DNA of 64,000 nucleotides from Gammaproteobacteria bacterium (GCA_006218035.1 VBWC01000011.1:1-64000), one strand, 5' to 3'; counted from the stretch's first letter, positions 13,168 through 23,785 are shown. The notes: generated from the letters alone by a model not told the origin. Program-made: numbers and translations.

Positions 13168-13653
13168 TTGATGGACGCTATCTATGGTTTGATTGTTCTT
13201 GTGCTGGGCTTCGGTGCAGGCTTCTCTCTCGGCCGCACGGCAAACACGGCGGCAAAGAAGGCCAAGGAGCTTGCCGAGGAGCTCAAGACAGCGCAGGGAG
13301 AGCTTGATCGCCACCGCCAACAGGTGAATGAACACTTCACCAGAACCGGTGAGCTGGTGAACAACATGACGGAAAGCTATCGTTCCGTCTACGATCATCT
13401 GGCCAAGGGCGCTCGCTCGCTGTGTTCAGGCGACGCCGCCAGAATCACGATGATAACGCCCGCTGAGAAGCTGATTGGCAACTCCCCCGCTGAACACGCG
13501 AGCGCCCCCACCGCAAAACCCGAGCGTGCAGCAACTGCCGTCGCCGGCTCGCCGGAGCAGCGTGCGGCGGCCCCGCCGAAACCCGGAGCTGCACCGGCGA
13601 AACTGCCGCCGGAGACGAAACCGAACGACCGTTCTGCGCCACCGGTACATTGA
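13168..13653 (+). CDS. ZapG/YhcB-like (DUF1043) inner-membrane protein
   Basis: N-terminal TM plus coiled coil: AIYGLIVLVLGFGAGFSLGR...ELDRHRQQVNEHFTRTGELVNNMTESYRSVYDHLAKGA. Confidence 0.85.
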   Translation: MMDAIYGLIVLVLGFGAGFSLGRTANTAAKKAKELAEELKTAQGELDRHRQQVNEHFTRTGELVNNMTESYRSVYDHLAKGARSLCSGDAARITMITPAEKLIGNSPAEHASAPTAKPERAATAVAGSPEQRAAAPPKPGAAPAKLPPETKPNDRSAPPVH

Positions 13654-13723
13654 TTCATATCGTTGCGCGGCACGATCAGCGGCCGATAGTCTGCGGGAGG
13701 CGCGCGGCAGGTGGCTATGACCT

Positions 13724-14041
13724 ATGTCCCCGTTGCATGACGATAACCCGAACTCGATCAAACCCCTCGCTACGATTACCGTAATAAAGGTTTGTGTGCT
13801 GGGCGTTTATCTGCTGCTATATCCCCGTGCCAGAGCGTACGTACTGGTGCAGCCGGGTTTCTGGATCGTCTTGCGGGCGACCAATTCCTCCGTCGCGATA
13901 CGTCGCGAAGGTGGCGTTGCATGCTATGCGCATATCGGCGGCCCCATTGCGGGGCTGGCGCTGATTGCTAGCCCGGGTTTGTCAGGCCCGAAAAATGAAC
14001 CTCGACGCGTAGCCCCCCGTAAGTGGATTTGCCGAGGCTGA
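13724..14041 (+). pseudogene. Decayed rhomboid-family intramembrane protease remnant
   Basis: VLGVYLLLYPRARAYVLVQPGFWIVLR ... GGVACYAHIGGPIAGLALIA resembles rhomboid C-terminal segments (AYLLLYPRARV...GGVAWWAHIGGFVAGL), with the intervening helix shortened and no N-terminal half. Confidence 0.6.
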
Positions 14042-15347
14042 TTGTGGCCGCGTGCAGGTCGGCAATCCGTTTGACAATCGACAGTCCCAGTCCGCAACCC
14101 GCACCACCGGTGCCGGGTCGTCGATAAAATCGTTTAAATATCTTGTCGTGTTCGTCCACAGCTATACCCGGCCCGCTGTCCTCCACACACAGGACCGCAC
14201 CCCCGCCATCCGCCATCACAGCAACCCCGACCTTACCACCCGGAGGCGTGTACTCGATGGCATTCCTGACGAGGTTGCTGACGAGAATGCCGACGGCATC
14301 GGGGTCTCCGGTAACCGTGACACCGACAGGTGCTTCAAGCGTCAGTTCGATTTGCCTGGCGTGTGCTTCACGATCCGCCTCAGACAATACCTGTGCCGCG
14401 ACTTTGACGAGATCGACTCTTGTCGCTGTGGATAGCGCGGTTTCAGGGTTGAGGCGAGCCATCGTCAGCAGTTGCTGCACCAGGTGGGTCGCCCGGTCCG
14501 CCCCCAGAATGACACGCTGCAGCGCCATTCTGCGGGTCGCTTCGTCGATCGTCTGCAAGGCGAGCTGCGCCTGCAGCTTCAGCCCCGCAAGCGGTGTGCG
14601 CAATTCGTGGGCCGCATCGGAGGTAAAGCGCCGTTCGTTATCAAACGCCTGCTCGACACGTTGCAACAGCGCGTTCAGCGCCTCGACCAGCGGCCGCACC
14701 TCCTCCGGCGTCACCGCGCTGTTCAACGGCGCGAGATCATCCGGACGCCGCCGCCGGACATCATCGGTAATGAGCTGCAGCGGCCTGATCGCCCTGCTTA
14801 CCGCGAGCCAGATCAGTAGCCCCAGTACCGGCAGCGCGGTGACCGCCGGCACCAATGTCTGTCGCGCGATCCGATCACGCAGCTCACCGATACTTTGTTT
14901 GTTGATTGCTACCAGCACCCGGATTCCCTGATCGGTATTCGACAGCGCGTAGACGCGCCACGCCTGGCCGTCAATAAGTGAATCGCGGAAGCCGTAGGAG
15001 CGATCAGACAGTGCGACGGTGGGCGACCGGTCGGAGCGCATTACCAGGTGTTTGGTACCACCGCCCAGCCATACCTGAAACGCGATCACCTGCTCGTAGG
15101 TGTGATGAAGTACGTCCAGCAGCGATGGCACATCGGTGGTGGTGTCATCGGCATGCAGCTGCTCGTGTTCCAGAAGCTCATGGCCGGAAAGATTTAGCAA
15201 CACGGTTGCCGCCTGGGTCAGTTGCGCGTCGATAATGTTGTCGACCTCGTTGCGTGTGGCAACATAGGTCACCGCTTCCGCCGCGACAACCACCAGCAAG
15301 ACCGCAGGCAGCAGAAGTACCAGCAACTTGCGACGTATCGACGTCAT
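13968..15347 (-). CDS. Two-component sensor histidine kinase (QseC/TctE-like)
   Basis: Two TM segments, H-box FTSDAAHELRTPLAGLKLQ, N-box NLVRNAIEYTPPGG, G-box GSGPGIA-like/GCGLGLSIVKRIADLH. Confidence 0.95.
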   Translation of the reverse strand: MTSIRRKLLVLLLPAVLLVVVAAEAVTYVATRNEVDNIIDAQLTQAATVLLNLSGHELLEHEQLHADDTTTDVPSLLDVLHHTYEQVIAFQVWLGGGTKHLVMRSDRSPTVALSDRSYGFRDSLIDGQAWRVYALSNTDQGIRVLVAINKQSIGELRDRIARQTLVPAVTALPVLGLLIWLAVSRAIRPLQLITDDVRRRRPDDLAPLNSAVTPEEVRPLVEALNALLQRVEQAFDNERRFTSDAAHELRTPLAGLKLQAQLALQTIDEATRRMALQRVILGADRATHLVQQLLTMARLNPETALSTATRVDLVKVAAQVLSEADREAHARQIELTLEAPVGVTVTGDPDAVGILVSNLVRNAIEYTPPGGKVGVAVMADGGGAVLCVEDSGPGIAVDEHDKIFKRFYRRPGTGGAGCGLGLSIVKRIADLHAATISLGKSTYGGLRVEVHFSGLTNPG

Positions 15348-16009
15348 GCCGTTTTGTCGACAATATAGCCAACGCCACGCACGGTTCGGATCAGTTCATT
15401 ACCGAGCTTTTTGCGCAGATGATGGATATGTACCTCAAGCGCGTTACTCTCGACCTGGTCGTCTGCGGAATACAGCTTCTCTTCGAGCGCCGGCCGGGAC
15501 ATGACGCGCCCCTGGTTTTCAAGTAATTCCAGCAGTAACGAAAATTCACGCGGCGACATATCGACCGCTTGACCGCGGTTTGTGACAAGGTGAGACGCCG
15601 GGTCGAGCTCAATGTCGCCATAACGTATCAGAGGTGCGGCGCGCCCGGCGCGGCGCCGCAACAGCGCGCGAATTCTCGCCAGTAGCTCATCGAGATCGAA
15701 CGGTTTGACCATGTAATCGTCAGCACCACTGTCGAGGCCGGCCACCCGGTCGGCCACGGTGTCACGCGCCGTCAGAATGAGCACGGGTACGGCCTGGCCG
15801 GCGTCGCGCAATTGCGCCATGATCTGCAGGCCGGACTTGCGCGGCAATCCGAGGTCAAGAATGACGAGGTCATATGGCCCGGCGTTCAGGAAATTCAGGG
15901 CGGACTGACCGTCCTTGACCCAGTCGACCGCGTACCCGCTGCCTGACAGACTGGATTGAATACCACTGCCGAGCAGCTCGTCGTCCTCTGCCACCAATAT
16001 GCGCATCAT
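15344..16009 (-). CDS. Two-component response regulator (OmpR/QseB-like)
   Basis: MMRILVAEDDELLGSGIQ, VILDLGLPRKSG, winged-helix C-term; ATGA overlap with the kinase; start probably 16009 or 16006. Confidence 0.95.
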   Translation of the reverse strand: MMRILVAEDDELLGSGIQSSLSGSGYAVDWVKDGQSALNFLNAGPYDLVILDLGLPRKSGLQIMAQLRDAGQAVPVLILTARDTVADRVAGLDSGADDYMVKPFDLDELLARIRALLRRRAGRAAPLIRYGDIELDPASHLVTNRGQAVDMSPREFSLLLELLENQGRVMSRPALEEKLYSADDQVESNALEVHIHHLRKKLGNELIRTVRGVGYIVDKTA

Positions 16010-16184
16010 CGGATGATACCAAACCTGCTGGTTGTTCAACGGTGCACACCCGGCGCCGGAACGGCATCGCGCTCCAGGCGCTTCCGGGTATTCAAGCAGG
16101 CCGGGGGAGCGGAAGCCTTAAATGCGCCTTAACGAAAGCTGCCGAGGTCTCGGCATCCAGGCCGGATGCAGGCGGTGTGGAACA

Positions 16185-16676
16185 TCACTGCCGCCGTTGC
16201 AGTACGATAAAACTATAGTGGTACGGGTTCTTAGGGTCGGGCGCGTGGTCCACGCGCTCGATTTCGCGCCATTCAGTGCCGGCGATTTCGGGAAACACGG
16301 TGTCGCCCTCAACGTCATGGTGGATCAACGTCAGGTAGATGCGGTTGGCGATTGGTAACGCCTGGGCATAGATATTGGCGCCGCCGATGATCATTGTCTC
16401 GGCGGCACCGGCGGCGGCACTCAGGGCATTCTCCAACGAGCTTGCGACGACGCAGCCAGGGGCCTCGTAAGCCGGGTCGCGCGAGACGACGATATTGGTT
16501 CGCCCGTCCAGTGGTTTGCCTATCGATTCGAAGGTCTTGCGGCCCATTACCACGGGTTTACCCAGCGTAATCCGGCGAAAGTACCGGAGATCGGCCGGCA
16601 GTTGCCAGGGCAGCCGGTTGTTGAGGCCAATAACGCGATTCTGCGCCATCGCGACCACGAGCGAGACGACGGCCAC
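16185..16676 (-). CDS. folA: Dihydrofolate reductase
   Basis: VVAMAQNRVIGLNNRLPWQLPADLRYFRRITLGKPVVMGRKTFESIGKPL. Confidence 0.97.
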   Translation of the reverse strand: MAVVSLVVAMAQNRVIGLNNRLPWQLPADLRYFRRITLGKPVVMGRKTFESIGKPLDGRTNIVVSRDPAYEAPGCVVASSLENALSAAAGAAETMIIGGANIYAQALPIANRIYLTLIHHDVEGDTVFPEIAGTEWREIERVDHAPDPKNPYHYSFIVLQRRQ

Positions 16677-16682
16677 CGGGTA

Positions 16683-17477
16683 TCAGACCGCCACGGGCGC
16701 CTTGATAGCCGGGTGCGACTCATAGCCGACGAGCTCGAAATCGCGGTAAGTAAAGTCGAATATAGACTGGACGTCAGGATTGATCTTCATGATGGGCGAA
16801 GGAAACGGCTTGCGTGACAGCTGCAGGTCAACCTGATCAAGGTGATTGATATATAGGTGGGCGTCACCGAAGGTATGGATGAACTCGCCGGCCTTGAGTT
16901 CGCATACCTGCGCCATCATCATTGTCAGTAACGCGTACGACGCTACGTTGAAAGGCACGCCAAGAAAAATATCGGCGCTGCGTTGATAAAGCTGGCAGGA
17001 CAACGCCCCGTTCGCGACGTAAAACTGAAAAAAGGTATGGCATGGCGCCAGCGCCATTTTGTCGAGTGCTGCGACGTTCCAGGCCGACACGATGATGCGG
17101 CGGGAGTCCGGATCTTGCAGGATCAGCTTGACCGCCTGACTGATCTGATCAACGATGCCGCCGTCCGGGGTCGGCCAGGAACGCCACTGCGCGCCGTATA
17201 TCGGTCCAAGATCGCCGTTCCCGTCGGCCCATTCGTCCCATATCGTGACACCGTGTTCGTGCAGGTACTTAACATTCGTGTCGCCCCTCAGGAACCACAG
17301 CAACTCGTGGATGATCGACCGTAAGTGCAGTTTCTTGGTGGTGACAGCCGGAAAACCGTCCTGAAGATTAAACCGCATCTGGTACCCGAACACGCTTAAC
17401 GTACCCGTGCCGGTGCGGTCATGTTTGTCGGTGCCGTGGTCCCGGACCTGGCGCATCAGTTCAAGATATTGCTGCAT
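16683..17477 (-). CDS. thyA: Thymidylate synthase
   Basis: 264 aa; [10 protein letters not shown]-like [54 protein letters not shown]. Confidence 0.98.
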   Translation of the reverse strand: MQQYLELMRQVRDHGTDKHDRTGTGTLSVFGYQMRFNLQDGFPAVTTKKLHLRSIIHELLWFLRGDTNVKYLHEHGVTIWDEWADGNGDLGPIYGAQWRSWPTPDGGIVDQISQAVKLILQDPDSRRIIVSAWNVAALDKMALAPCHTFFQFYVANGALSCQLYQRSADIFLGVPFNVASYALLTMMMAQVCELKAGEFIHTFGDAHLYINHLDQVDLQLSRKPFPSPIMKINPDVQSIFDFTYRDFELVGYESHPAIKAPVAV

Positions 17478-17527
17478 CGCTCGGCGGTCCTCGGTGTTTG
17501 TTGCAGTGCCTTAGCATAACGGACGCG

Positions 17528-18337
17528 TCACGCGGGACGGGACGGAATGCACCCACGACCACGGCAGGCTCGGGCGGTTAGCCAGAAGCCGAGCAAGATC
17601 ATCGGTAATGACAACAACTGCCCCATGGTGAACCAGCCAAAGGCCAGATAGCCCAGTTGTTCGTCAGGCATCCGAAGAAACTCGACAGCGAAACGAAATG
17701 AGCCGTAACAAACAAGAAATAGCCCGGAAACGGCGCCTATTGGCCGCGATTTTCTGGAAAATATCCACAAAACGATGAATAGCAACAAGCCTTCCAGCAA
17801 TGCTTCGTATAGCGACGAGGGGTGGCGCGGTAAGCCGCCCGCCCGCAGGTCGGGAAACACCATCGCCCACGGCAGAGCGGAGACCTTGCCCCATAGTTCG
17901 CCGTTAATGAAGTTTCCGATACGGCCGGCACCGAGACCGATCGGCACCAGCGGCGCAACGAAATCGGCTACCTGCAGGAATTGGCGGTGCGTCTTGCGGG
18001 CGTACAGCCACATCGCCGTAATCACGCCGAGGAGTCCGCCATGAAAGGACATACCGCCCTGCCAGACCTTGAAAACGGTGATCGGGTTGGAGATCAGGTT
18101 GGCCGCATCGTAGAACAGCATGTAACCGAGCCGTCCGCCGAGCACGACACCGAGCGCGGCGTAAAAGATCAAATCACCAATTTCTTCGCCGGTCCATCCG
18201 GACGCCGGTCGCCGCGCGCGGGTGATCCCAAGCCACCACGCCGCCGCAAATCCGATCAGGTACATGATTCCGTACCAGTGAATTTTCAGCGGGCCGAGCT
18301 CGAAGGCAATCGGATCGATCATCGGATAGGTCAACAT
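17528..18337 (-). CDS. lgt: Prolipoprotein diacylglyceryl transferase
   Basis: [61 protein letters not shown]; start taken at [12 protein letters not shown]. Confidence 0.97.
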   Translation of the reverse strand: MLTYPMIDPIAFELGPLKIHWYGIMYLIGFAAAWWLGITRARRPASGWTGEEIGDLIFYAALGVVLGGRLGYMLFYDAANLISNPITVFKVWQGGMSFHGGLLGVITAMWLYARKTHRQFLQVADFVAPLVPIGLGAGRIGNFINGELWGKVSALPWAMVFPDLRAGGLPRHPSSLYEALLEGLLLFIVLWIFSRKSRPIGAVSGLFLVCYGSFRFAVEFLRMPDEQLGYLAFGWFTMGQLLSLPMILLGFWLTARACRGRGCIPSRPA

Positions 18338-18353
18338 CGCGGGCGCGAGTATA

Positions 18354-19583
18354 TCACCCGCTATCGCCGGCAGGCATATGCCCGCGCTGCTCGGCCGGCA
18401 GTACGCGGCAGATATAGCTCTTGAGATAATCCGTTTCGGGAATCGCCGGGTGCACCGGATGATCGGGCGCCTGATGCCCCTGTTCGAGAATCTGCAGACG
18501 GACATCAGCGCGCTGGGCGGCCTTCAGCAGCACCTCGCGCAACGTGGTGCGCTCAAGATGAAACGAACAGGAGGCCGAAATCAATATACCGCCCGGTTCG
18601 ACCAGTTGCAGCGCGTGTTCGTTTATCCGGTGATAGGCCTGCAGGCCTTCCTTAAGATCTTTCTTGCGTTTGATAAAAGCCGGCGGGTCGACGATGACTA
18701 CGTCGTAACGCTCGGATTCTGTACGCAGTGTTTTCAGCGCGTCAAACGCGTCGCCGACCAGCGCGACGACAGGCTGGTGGATAGCGTTCAGGTCAGCGTT
18801 TTCGCGCAGCTCGTCGACGGCGCGCGCGGAGCTATCGATGCACGTAACCGCGGCGGCGCCGGCGACAGCCGCCTGTATACCCCACGCACCGCTATAGCTG
18901 AAGACGTCAAGAACGCGCCTGCCGTGCACGTATTGCTGCATCCGGGCACGATTCAGCCGGTGATCGTAAAACCAGCCGGTTTTCTGGCCGCTCATCGGTG
19001 ATATCGCAAAGCGCGCGCCGTTTTCCTCGATCACCGTTTGCTCCGGCGCAGTGCCGGCAGCTGCAGTGACATAAAGCTCCAGCCCTTCAAGTTTGCGCAG
19101 CGGCGCATCGTTGCGCAGAACGATATGCGACGGCCGGACAACCTCATGCAGCGCCGCGATGATCGCGTCCTTGCAGCGCTCCATGCCAGCCGTCGTGATT
19201 TGTATGACGGCGGTATCGCCATGCCGGTCGATCACCAGGCCCGGGAGACGGTCGCCCTCACCGAATACCAGCCGGTAAAAAGGTTTGTCGAACAGGGTGT
19301 CCCGCAGTGCCAGTGCAGCCTTCAACCGATTTACCAGCAAGGCCTGATCCAGTACGGCGCCTGGCAGGCGGCTGATCATGCGTGCGCATATCAGTGACTG
19401 AGGATTGACATAAGCGCTACCGAGCGGTTTGCCGCGGGAATCATAAATATCCACCGCCTGTCCGGCCTCGAACCCGCCAAGAGGCGTGGTTACGACGTCG
19501 ACCTCGTTACTGAATATCCACAGATGACCCGCGCGAAGACGCCTGTCCTCGTTCTTTTTCAGACGTAGCGGTGCCAGTCTCAT
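18354..19583 (-). CDS. Class I SAM-dependent rRNA (cytosine-C5) methyltransferase, RlmI-like with N-terminal PUA
   Basis: [13 protein letters not shown]...[16 protein letters not shown]...[29 protein letters not shown]...VIVDPPAF. Confidence 0.92.
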   Translation of the reverse strand: MRLAPLRLKKNEDRRLRAGHLWIFSNEVDVVTTPLGGFEAGQAVDIYDSRGKPLGSAYVNPQSLICARMISRLPGAVLDQALLVNRLKAALALRDTLFDKPFYRLVFGEGDRLPGLVIDRHGDTAVIQITTAGMERCKDAIIAALHEVVRPSHIVLRNDAPLRKLEGLELYVTAAAGTAPEQTVIEENGARFAISPMSGQKTGWFYDHRLNRARMQQYVHGRRVLDVFSYSGAWGIQAAVAGAAAVTCIDSSARAVDELRENADLNAIHQPVVALVGDAFDALKTLRTESERYDVVIVDPPAFIKRKKDLKEGLQAYHRINEHALQLVEPGGILISASCSFHLERTTLREVLLKAAQRADVRLQILEQGHQAPDHPVHPAIPETDYLKSYICRVLPAEQRGHMPAGDSG

Positions 19584-19800
19584 GCGTCAGCCAGTGCCAT
19601 AAATCGGTCACGCTTTAACAGCGCGTCCCACGCCAACAGTTTATTTTTTCGACGAAAATGCGCATACTGTACGGCCATTTTCGGGCCTAATGCTAATTGG
19701 CATGGCTGTCCTCTCGAGGAGGCGCCGCTTTGTCCGTTAATAGTGAACAAACAAATCATAAAAGAATCGTCGGAACCAAAATTCTAAGGAACAACAGGCC

Positions 19801-20811
19801 ATGCATACCGCTATCACGCTCACCCAATTCTTGATCCAAGACCAGCGCCGTATTGTAACCGCATCCGGCGAACTCACGTCACTGCTCAACGACATCGTGA
19901 TTGCCTGCAAGCATATCGCCAATGTAGTCAACAAGGGGGCGTTGATAGGCGTGCTAGGCAGCGCCGAATCCGAAAATATTCAGGGCGAGGAGCAGAAGAA
20001 GCTTGACGTGATCTCGAACGATATCGTGCTGACCCGCAACGAATGGGGCGGTCACCTGGCGGGCATGGCGTCGGAAGAAATGGAGGACGTATACAACATT
20101 CCGCCACAGTATCCACGGGGCAAGTATCTTCTCGTATTCGATCCGCTGGATGGTTCGTCTAACATCGACATCAATATGTCCGTCGGCACGATTTTTTCTA
20201 TTTTGCGCTGCCCGGAAGACGTCGTGGAGCCGACAGCGACTGATTTTCTTCAACCAGGGACGGAGCAGGTTTGCGCCGGTTATGCGGTTTATGGTCCGTC
20301 GACAATGATTGTGCTGACTACCGGCAACAGCGTGAACGGCTTTACACTTGATAGCAATGTCGGGGAGTTTTTCCTGACCCACGAAAACATGAGAGTGCCA
20401 GAAAATACCGAGGAGTTCGCGATCAATGTATCGAACGAGCGGTTCTGGGAACCGCCGGTTCAGCGCTATATCGATGAATGTATCAAGGGCGCCAATGGAC
20501 CGCGTGGCAAGAATTTCAATATGCGCTGGGTCGCCTCGATGGTAGCGGAAGTCCATCGCATTCTCACACGCGGTGGAATTTTCATGTATCCGAAAGACAC
20601 CAAGGATAAATCCAAACCCGGAAAGCTGCGATTGTTATATGAAGCAAACCCGATGTCGTTGATCATTGAGCGCGCCGGCGGGATGGCAACGACCGGGCGC
20701 GAGCGCATATTGGATATCCTCCCCGAAGAACTGCATCAGCGTATTCCGGTGATTCTTGGTTCGAAGAGCGAAGTCGAGATTGTGTGTTCTTATCACCGTG
20801 AAATGGATTAG
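19801..20811 (+). CDS. fbp: Fructose-1,6-bisphosphatase class 1
   Basis: [52 protein letters not shown]. Confidence 0.98.
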   Translation: MHTAITLTQFLIQDQRRIVTASGELTSLLNDIVIACKHIANVVNKGALIGVLGSAESENIQGEEQKKLDVISNDIVLTRNEWGGHLAGMASEEMEDVYNIPPQYPRGKYLLVFDPLDGSSNIDINMSVGTIFSILRCPEDVVEPTATDFLQPGTEQVCAGYAVYGPSTMIVLTTGNSVNGFTLDSNVGEFFLTHENMRVPENTEEFAINVSNERFWEPPVQRYIDECIKGANGPRGKNFNMRWVASMVAEVHRILTRGGIFMYPKDTKDKSKPGKLRLLYEANPMSLIIERAGGMATTGRERILDILPEELHQRIPVILGSKSEVEIVCSYHREMD

Positions 20812-20833
20812 TGCGTGACGCGTAGTCGCTTTG

Positions 20834-20876
20834 GCCCGGTGGCTCTGTCGGGAGTACCGGGCTTTCGCGTTTTTGA
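20834..20876 (+). terminator. Putative intrinsic terminator downstream of fbp
   Basis: GCCCGGT...ACCGGGC 7-bp stem followed by TTTCGCGTTTTT. Confidence 0.5.
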
Positions 20877-20882
20877 TGTCCG

Positions 20883-21092
20883 CTAGTCTTCCAGTGAAAA
20901 ACCAATCTTCAAGGTAACCTGCCAGCTTTCGACCTCGTCTTTCTTGATAGTGCCGCGGCTCTCCAATACTTCAAACCAGCGCATATGACGGACTGACTTG
21001 GACGCTCGGGCAATTGCATTCCGGACGGCTTCATCCGACCCCTTGTCTGAGGTCCCGGTAATTTCAATGATTTTGTAAATGTGGTCACTCAT
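20883..21092 (-). CDS. Dodecin family flavin-binding protein
   Basis: 69 aa [49 protein letters not shown]...[13 protein letters not shown]. Confidence 0.95.
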   Translation of the reverse strand: MSDHIYKIIEITGTSDKGSDEAVRNAIARASKSVRHMRWFEVLESRGTIKKDEVESWQVTLKIGFSLED

Positions 21093-21456
21093 CGTTCTCC
21101 CCCTTTTTGGTGTGACAAATAGCGCCGTGGTTTGATGCCAGCATTATTCCCCAGGCGATTGTTGGCTAGCGTAGCGGAACGCCCGCACCAACATCAATTA
21201 ACCGCGAAAGTCCGCAGGATGCTTCGCCGCGAGCGGGCGTTGCTGCGCTTGGCCCGCGAGATCACCCGGGGCCGAGTTTCGATCGTCGGACCTGACAAAG
21301 GATGCTGCGGATATGGCATCAGCCCCGGCAATCCCGATAACGGGCCTTTCACAGCTCGCTATCCCCTGCACTCTCATGACAGCATTGACGTCGGCAACGG
21401 AAAGCCACTGGACGCTTACTAAAAACGCGCGCATCGGCCAAGCCGCGTTCGCTATG

Positions 21457-21900
21457 TCATGTTCTTTCATCCGGCCGCCCGGTCGAGCAGTTCCAGCACA
21501 GGTCGAATTGTCCCTCGATCTCTTCTTGGCAACCTGGGCACGTCCAGCGCGTGTGTGTTTCGCCGTCCGAGCCCAAGGCGCGCTCAATTAGCGCGCGCGC
21601 AGTGGCCTCGTCCGACTCGTCGCACCAGAGTTCCGGCCAGCATTCGATCGGCGGTAGTTCGCCCGCGCCGCCGGCCAGGTGCTCATGTACGATCCTGCAT
21701 CGTATCCCTTCTTGTTCGAGGAGATTTTTCAAATGATTCGCCAGCAACGGATCGTGACAACTGTAGATATTTTTCACTATTGCAATTCCGTACGCTGTGT
21801 TTGGTGCCATAGCCCATGTTTCGAACAGCGAACAGGCCGCTACGCTTTGCTCCCGGCGGTGATTTTTAGCGCAGTAATCAGAAATTTGGCCAAATCTCAA
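21457..21900 (-). CDS. DUF2007-type protein with C-terminal zinc ribbon
   Basis: KNIYSCHDPLLANHLKNLLEQEGIRCRIVHEHLAGGAGELPP...; C-terminal WTCPGCQEEIEGQFDLCWNCS; start uncertain (an internal GTG at VKNIYS is plausible). Confidence 0.8.
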   Translation of the reverse strand: MRFGQISDYCAKNHRREQSVAACSLFETWAMAPNTAYGIAIVKNIYSCHDPLLANHLKNLLEQEGIRCRIVHEHLAGGAGELPPIECWPELWCDESDEATARALIERALGSDGETHTRWTCPGCQEEIEGQFDLCWNCSTGRPDERT

Positions 21901-21982
21901 CCATTCTTGTCAATTTTCCTTGACTTCCCATGTTTTCTTGTCAGACTCCAGCCTTATCGACTCCCTTTGAATTGGGGGCTAT

Positions 21983-22465
21983 ATGACGGAAACCGTGCTT
22001 AGCAGCCGTCAAGTTCGCCGCATTACCGGATTATCACAACGCCAACTACGTTACTGGCGCCAAACAGAATTAATCGTTCCTTCGCAGCAAACGTCTGGCG
22101 GGCACGCGCGTTATTCGTTTCTTGATCTAATCGCCCTAAAATCCGCCAAACGCCTGCTGGATGCCGGTGTGCCCCTTCAGCGTATTCGAAAATGTATCGC
22201 CTCGCTCGTCGAGCGTCTACCGGCTTTATCAGTACCGCTGGCGCAGGTGTCGCTGCTGGTGACCGACGATATCGTGCTCGTGTTTCATCAGGGATCTGTT
22301 TTCGATGCCCTTTCAGGACAGGAGTGGATATTTCCTGTCGCCGATCTTCTGCGCGATGTTGAGCAGATATCGGCCAAACCTGATGCCAGGCCGTTTTACC
22401 AACAGGAACTTTTTCCGGACATGGAGCAGGGCCCTTGGTCAGTGACACCGGCTGCTGGCATATAG
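21983..22465 (+). CDS. MerR-family transcriptional regulator
   Basis: VRRITGLSQRQLRYWRQTELIVPSQQTSGGHARYSFLDLIALKSAKRLLDAGVPLQRIRK, a MerR winged HTH. Confidence 0.92.
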   Translation: MTETVLSSRQVRRITGLSQRQLRYWRQTELIVPSQQTSGGHARYSFLDLIALKSAKRLLDAGVPLQRIRKCIASLVERLPALSVPLAQVSLLVTDDIVLVFHQGSVFDALSGQEWIFPVADLLRDVEQISAKPDARPFYQQELFPDMEQGPWSVTPAAGI

Positions 22466-22574
22466 GCGGGAGGCTTGCGTGGAATATCGGCCAGGAAGAT
22501 AAGGAAACGATGCTCAGTTGCGACTGTAACGGATCATCGGGCGTTAGACGGACGTAAATCTGGAGGGCGGCATT

Positions 22575-23756
22575 ATGGAAATTATTGCTATTGCTAACCA
22601 GAAAGGCGGATGCGGCAAGACGACGACGGCGATCAATCTGGCGGCGTGCCTTGGCCACAATGGATTGCGCGTATTGCTGCTCGATATGGATCCACAGGGA
22701 CACGCTTCGCTAGGCCTGGGACAAAAGACCAGCGATCTCGCCAGCCTGTACGAAGTGTTTCTTGGTGAAACCGCGCTGCCCAACATCATCATTCCCGCTG
22801 TGGCGCCGGGGGTCGATCTCATTCCTGCCAATATCTCATTGGCGGCGGTGGAGCACGTGCTGGCCGACAAACCGGAACGTGAACGCCAGCTAGCCATATT
22901 TCTGGAAGATATTACACCTCGCTACGATTACGTGATTATCGATTGCCCACCGTCGCTCGGATTGTTGTCAATTAATGCGTTACGTGCGTCACATCAGGTG
23001 CTGGTACCGCTTGAGGCGAGCCGGTTTGCGCTGGATGGCATTGACCGGCTACATGAAATCATCGACCTTGTGTGCGAACAGTACGGGCTTAATTTGCCGG
23101 TAAGAATTCTTCCAACAATGATCGATTTGCGCACTCGCCTGGCAAAGAAATTGCTGCAGCTGATCCGCGAGGAGTTCGCGGACGAGGTATCCGACGTAAT
23201 GATCCGCTATACGATACGTCTGAAAGAGGCCGCTTGCGTGGGCCAATCGATTATCGAATTTGCGCCCGAGTCAGGCGGCGCGCGGGATTATCAGGCGTTG
23301 GCACAGGAAATCATCGAGCGCAGCAATCAGGTGAATTCGGTACTGATGGACAAGCAGCGCAAGAACTGGATGGCCGAAAACGCCCGGTCGCTTATCAAGG
23401 AGTCCGTGCCCGTCCGGGCGGTCGAGCTGCTAGAGCAGCAGAAGACGCGGTATCCCGCGAAACCTCCAACCCCTGCCGTGCGTATTCACGAGGGCGCAGG
23501 AAAACAGGAGGTCATTCTCGACTTCCAGGAGCTAAACGAATGCGATCTGAAGATTGCCGGCGACTTCAATGACTGGATTCCTGATCAGGGCGTAAGAACG
23601 ATCTCGATCAACGGTGCGGTAAAAAAGGTGCTTAATGTCACCCCAGGCCCGCATGAGTACCGCCTGATCATCGATGGTATCTGGCAACCGGATCCGACCA
23701 ATCCCAACAAGGTGCCGAATCCTTTGGGTGGCATTAATTCCTTGCTTAACGTATAA
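22575..23756 (+). CDS. ParA/Soj-type ATPase fused to a C-terminal glycogen-binding (AMPK-beta/CBM48-like) module
   Basis: Deviant Walker A NQKGGCGKTTTAINLA, Walker A' LLLDMDPQGHASLGLG, VIIDCPPSLGLLSINAL; C-term KIAGDFNDW...GPHEYRLIIDGIWQPDPTNP...LGGINSLLNV. Confidence 0.9.
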   Translation: MEIIAIANQKGGCGKTTTAINLAACLGHNGLRVLLLDMDPQGHASLGLGQKTSDLASLYEVFLGETALPNIIIPAVAPGVDLIPANISLAAVEHVLADKPERERQLAIFLEDITPRYDYVIIDCPPSLGLLSINALRASHQVLVPLEASRFALDGIDRLHEIIDLVCEQYGLNLPVRILPTMIDLRTRLAKKLLQLIREEFADEVSDVMIRYTIRLKEAACVGQSIIEFAPESGGARDYQALAQEIIERSNQVNSVLMDKQRKNWMAENARSLIKESVPVRAVELLEQQKTRYPAKPPTPAVRIHEGAGKQEVILDFQELNECDLKIAGDFNDWIPDQGVRTISINGAVKKVLNVTPGPHEYRLIIDGIWQPDPTNPNKVPNPLGGINSLLNV

Positions 23757-23785
23757 ATAAGTTTTGATAATGCCGACGTCTGTAT

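Noticed and set aside
21198-21587. 129-aa minus-strand ORF overlapping the DUF2007 gene and the adjacent intergenic region
   Set aside because: No recognisable domain, overlaps a better-supported gene, no clear start; possibly degraded sequence but not supportable.
22575-23400. Considered as the chromosomal ParA of the parAB-parS system
   Set aside because: No parB downstream, far from the gidAB context, and a C-terminal CBM48-like extension; canonical parAB is expected outside the left edge.
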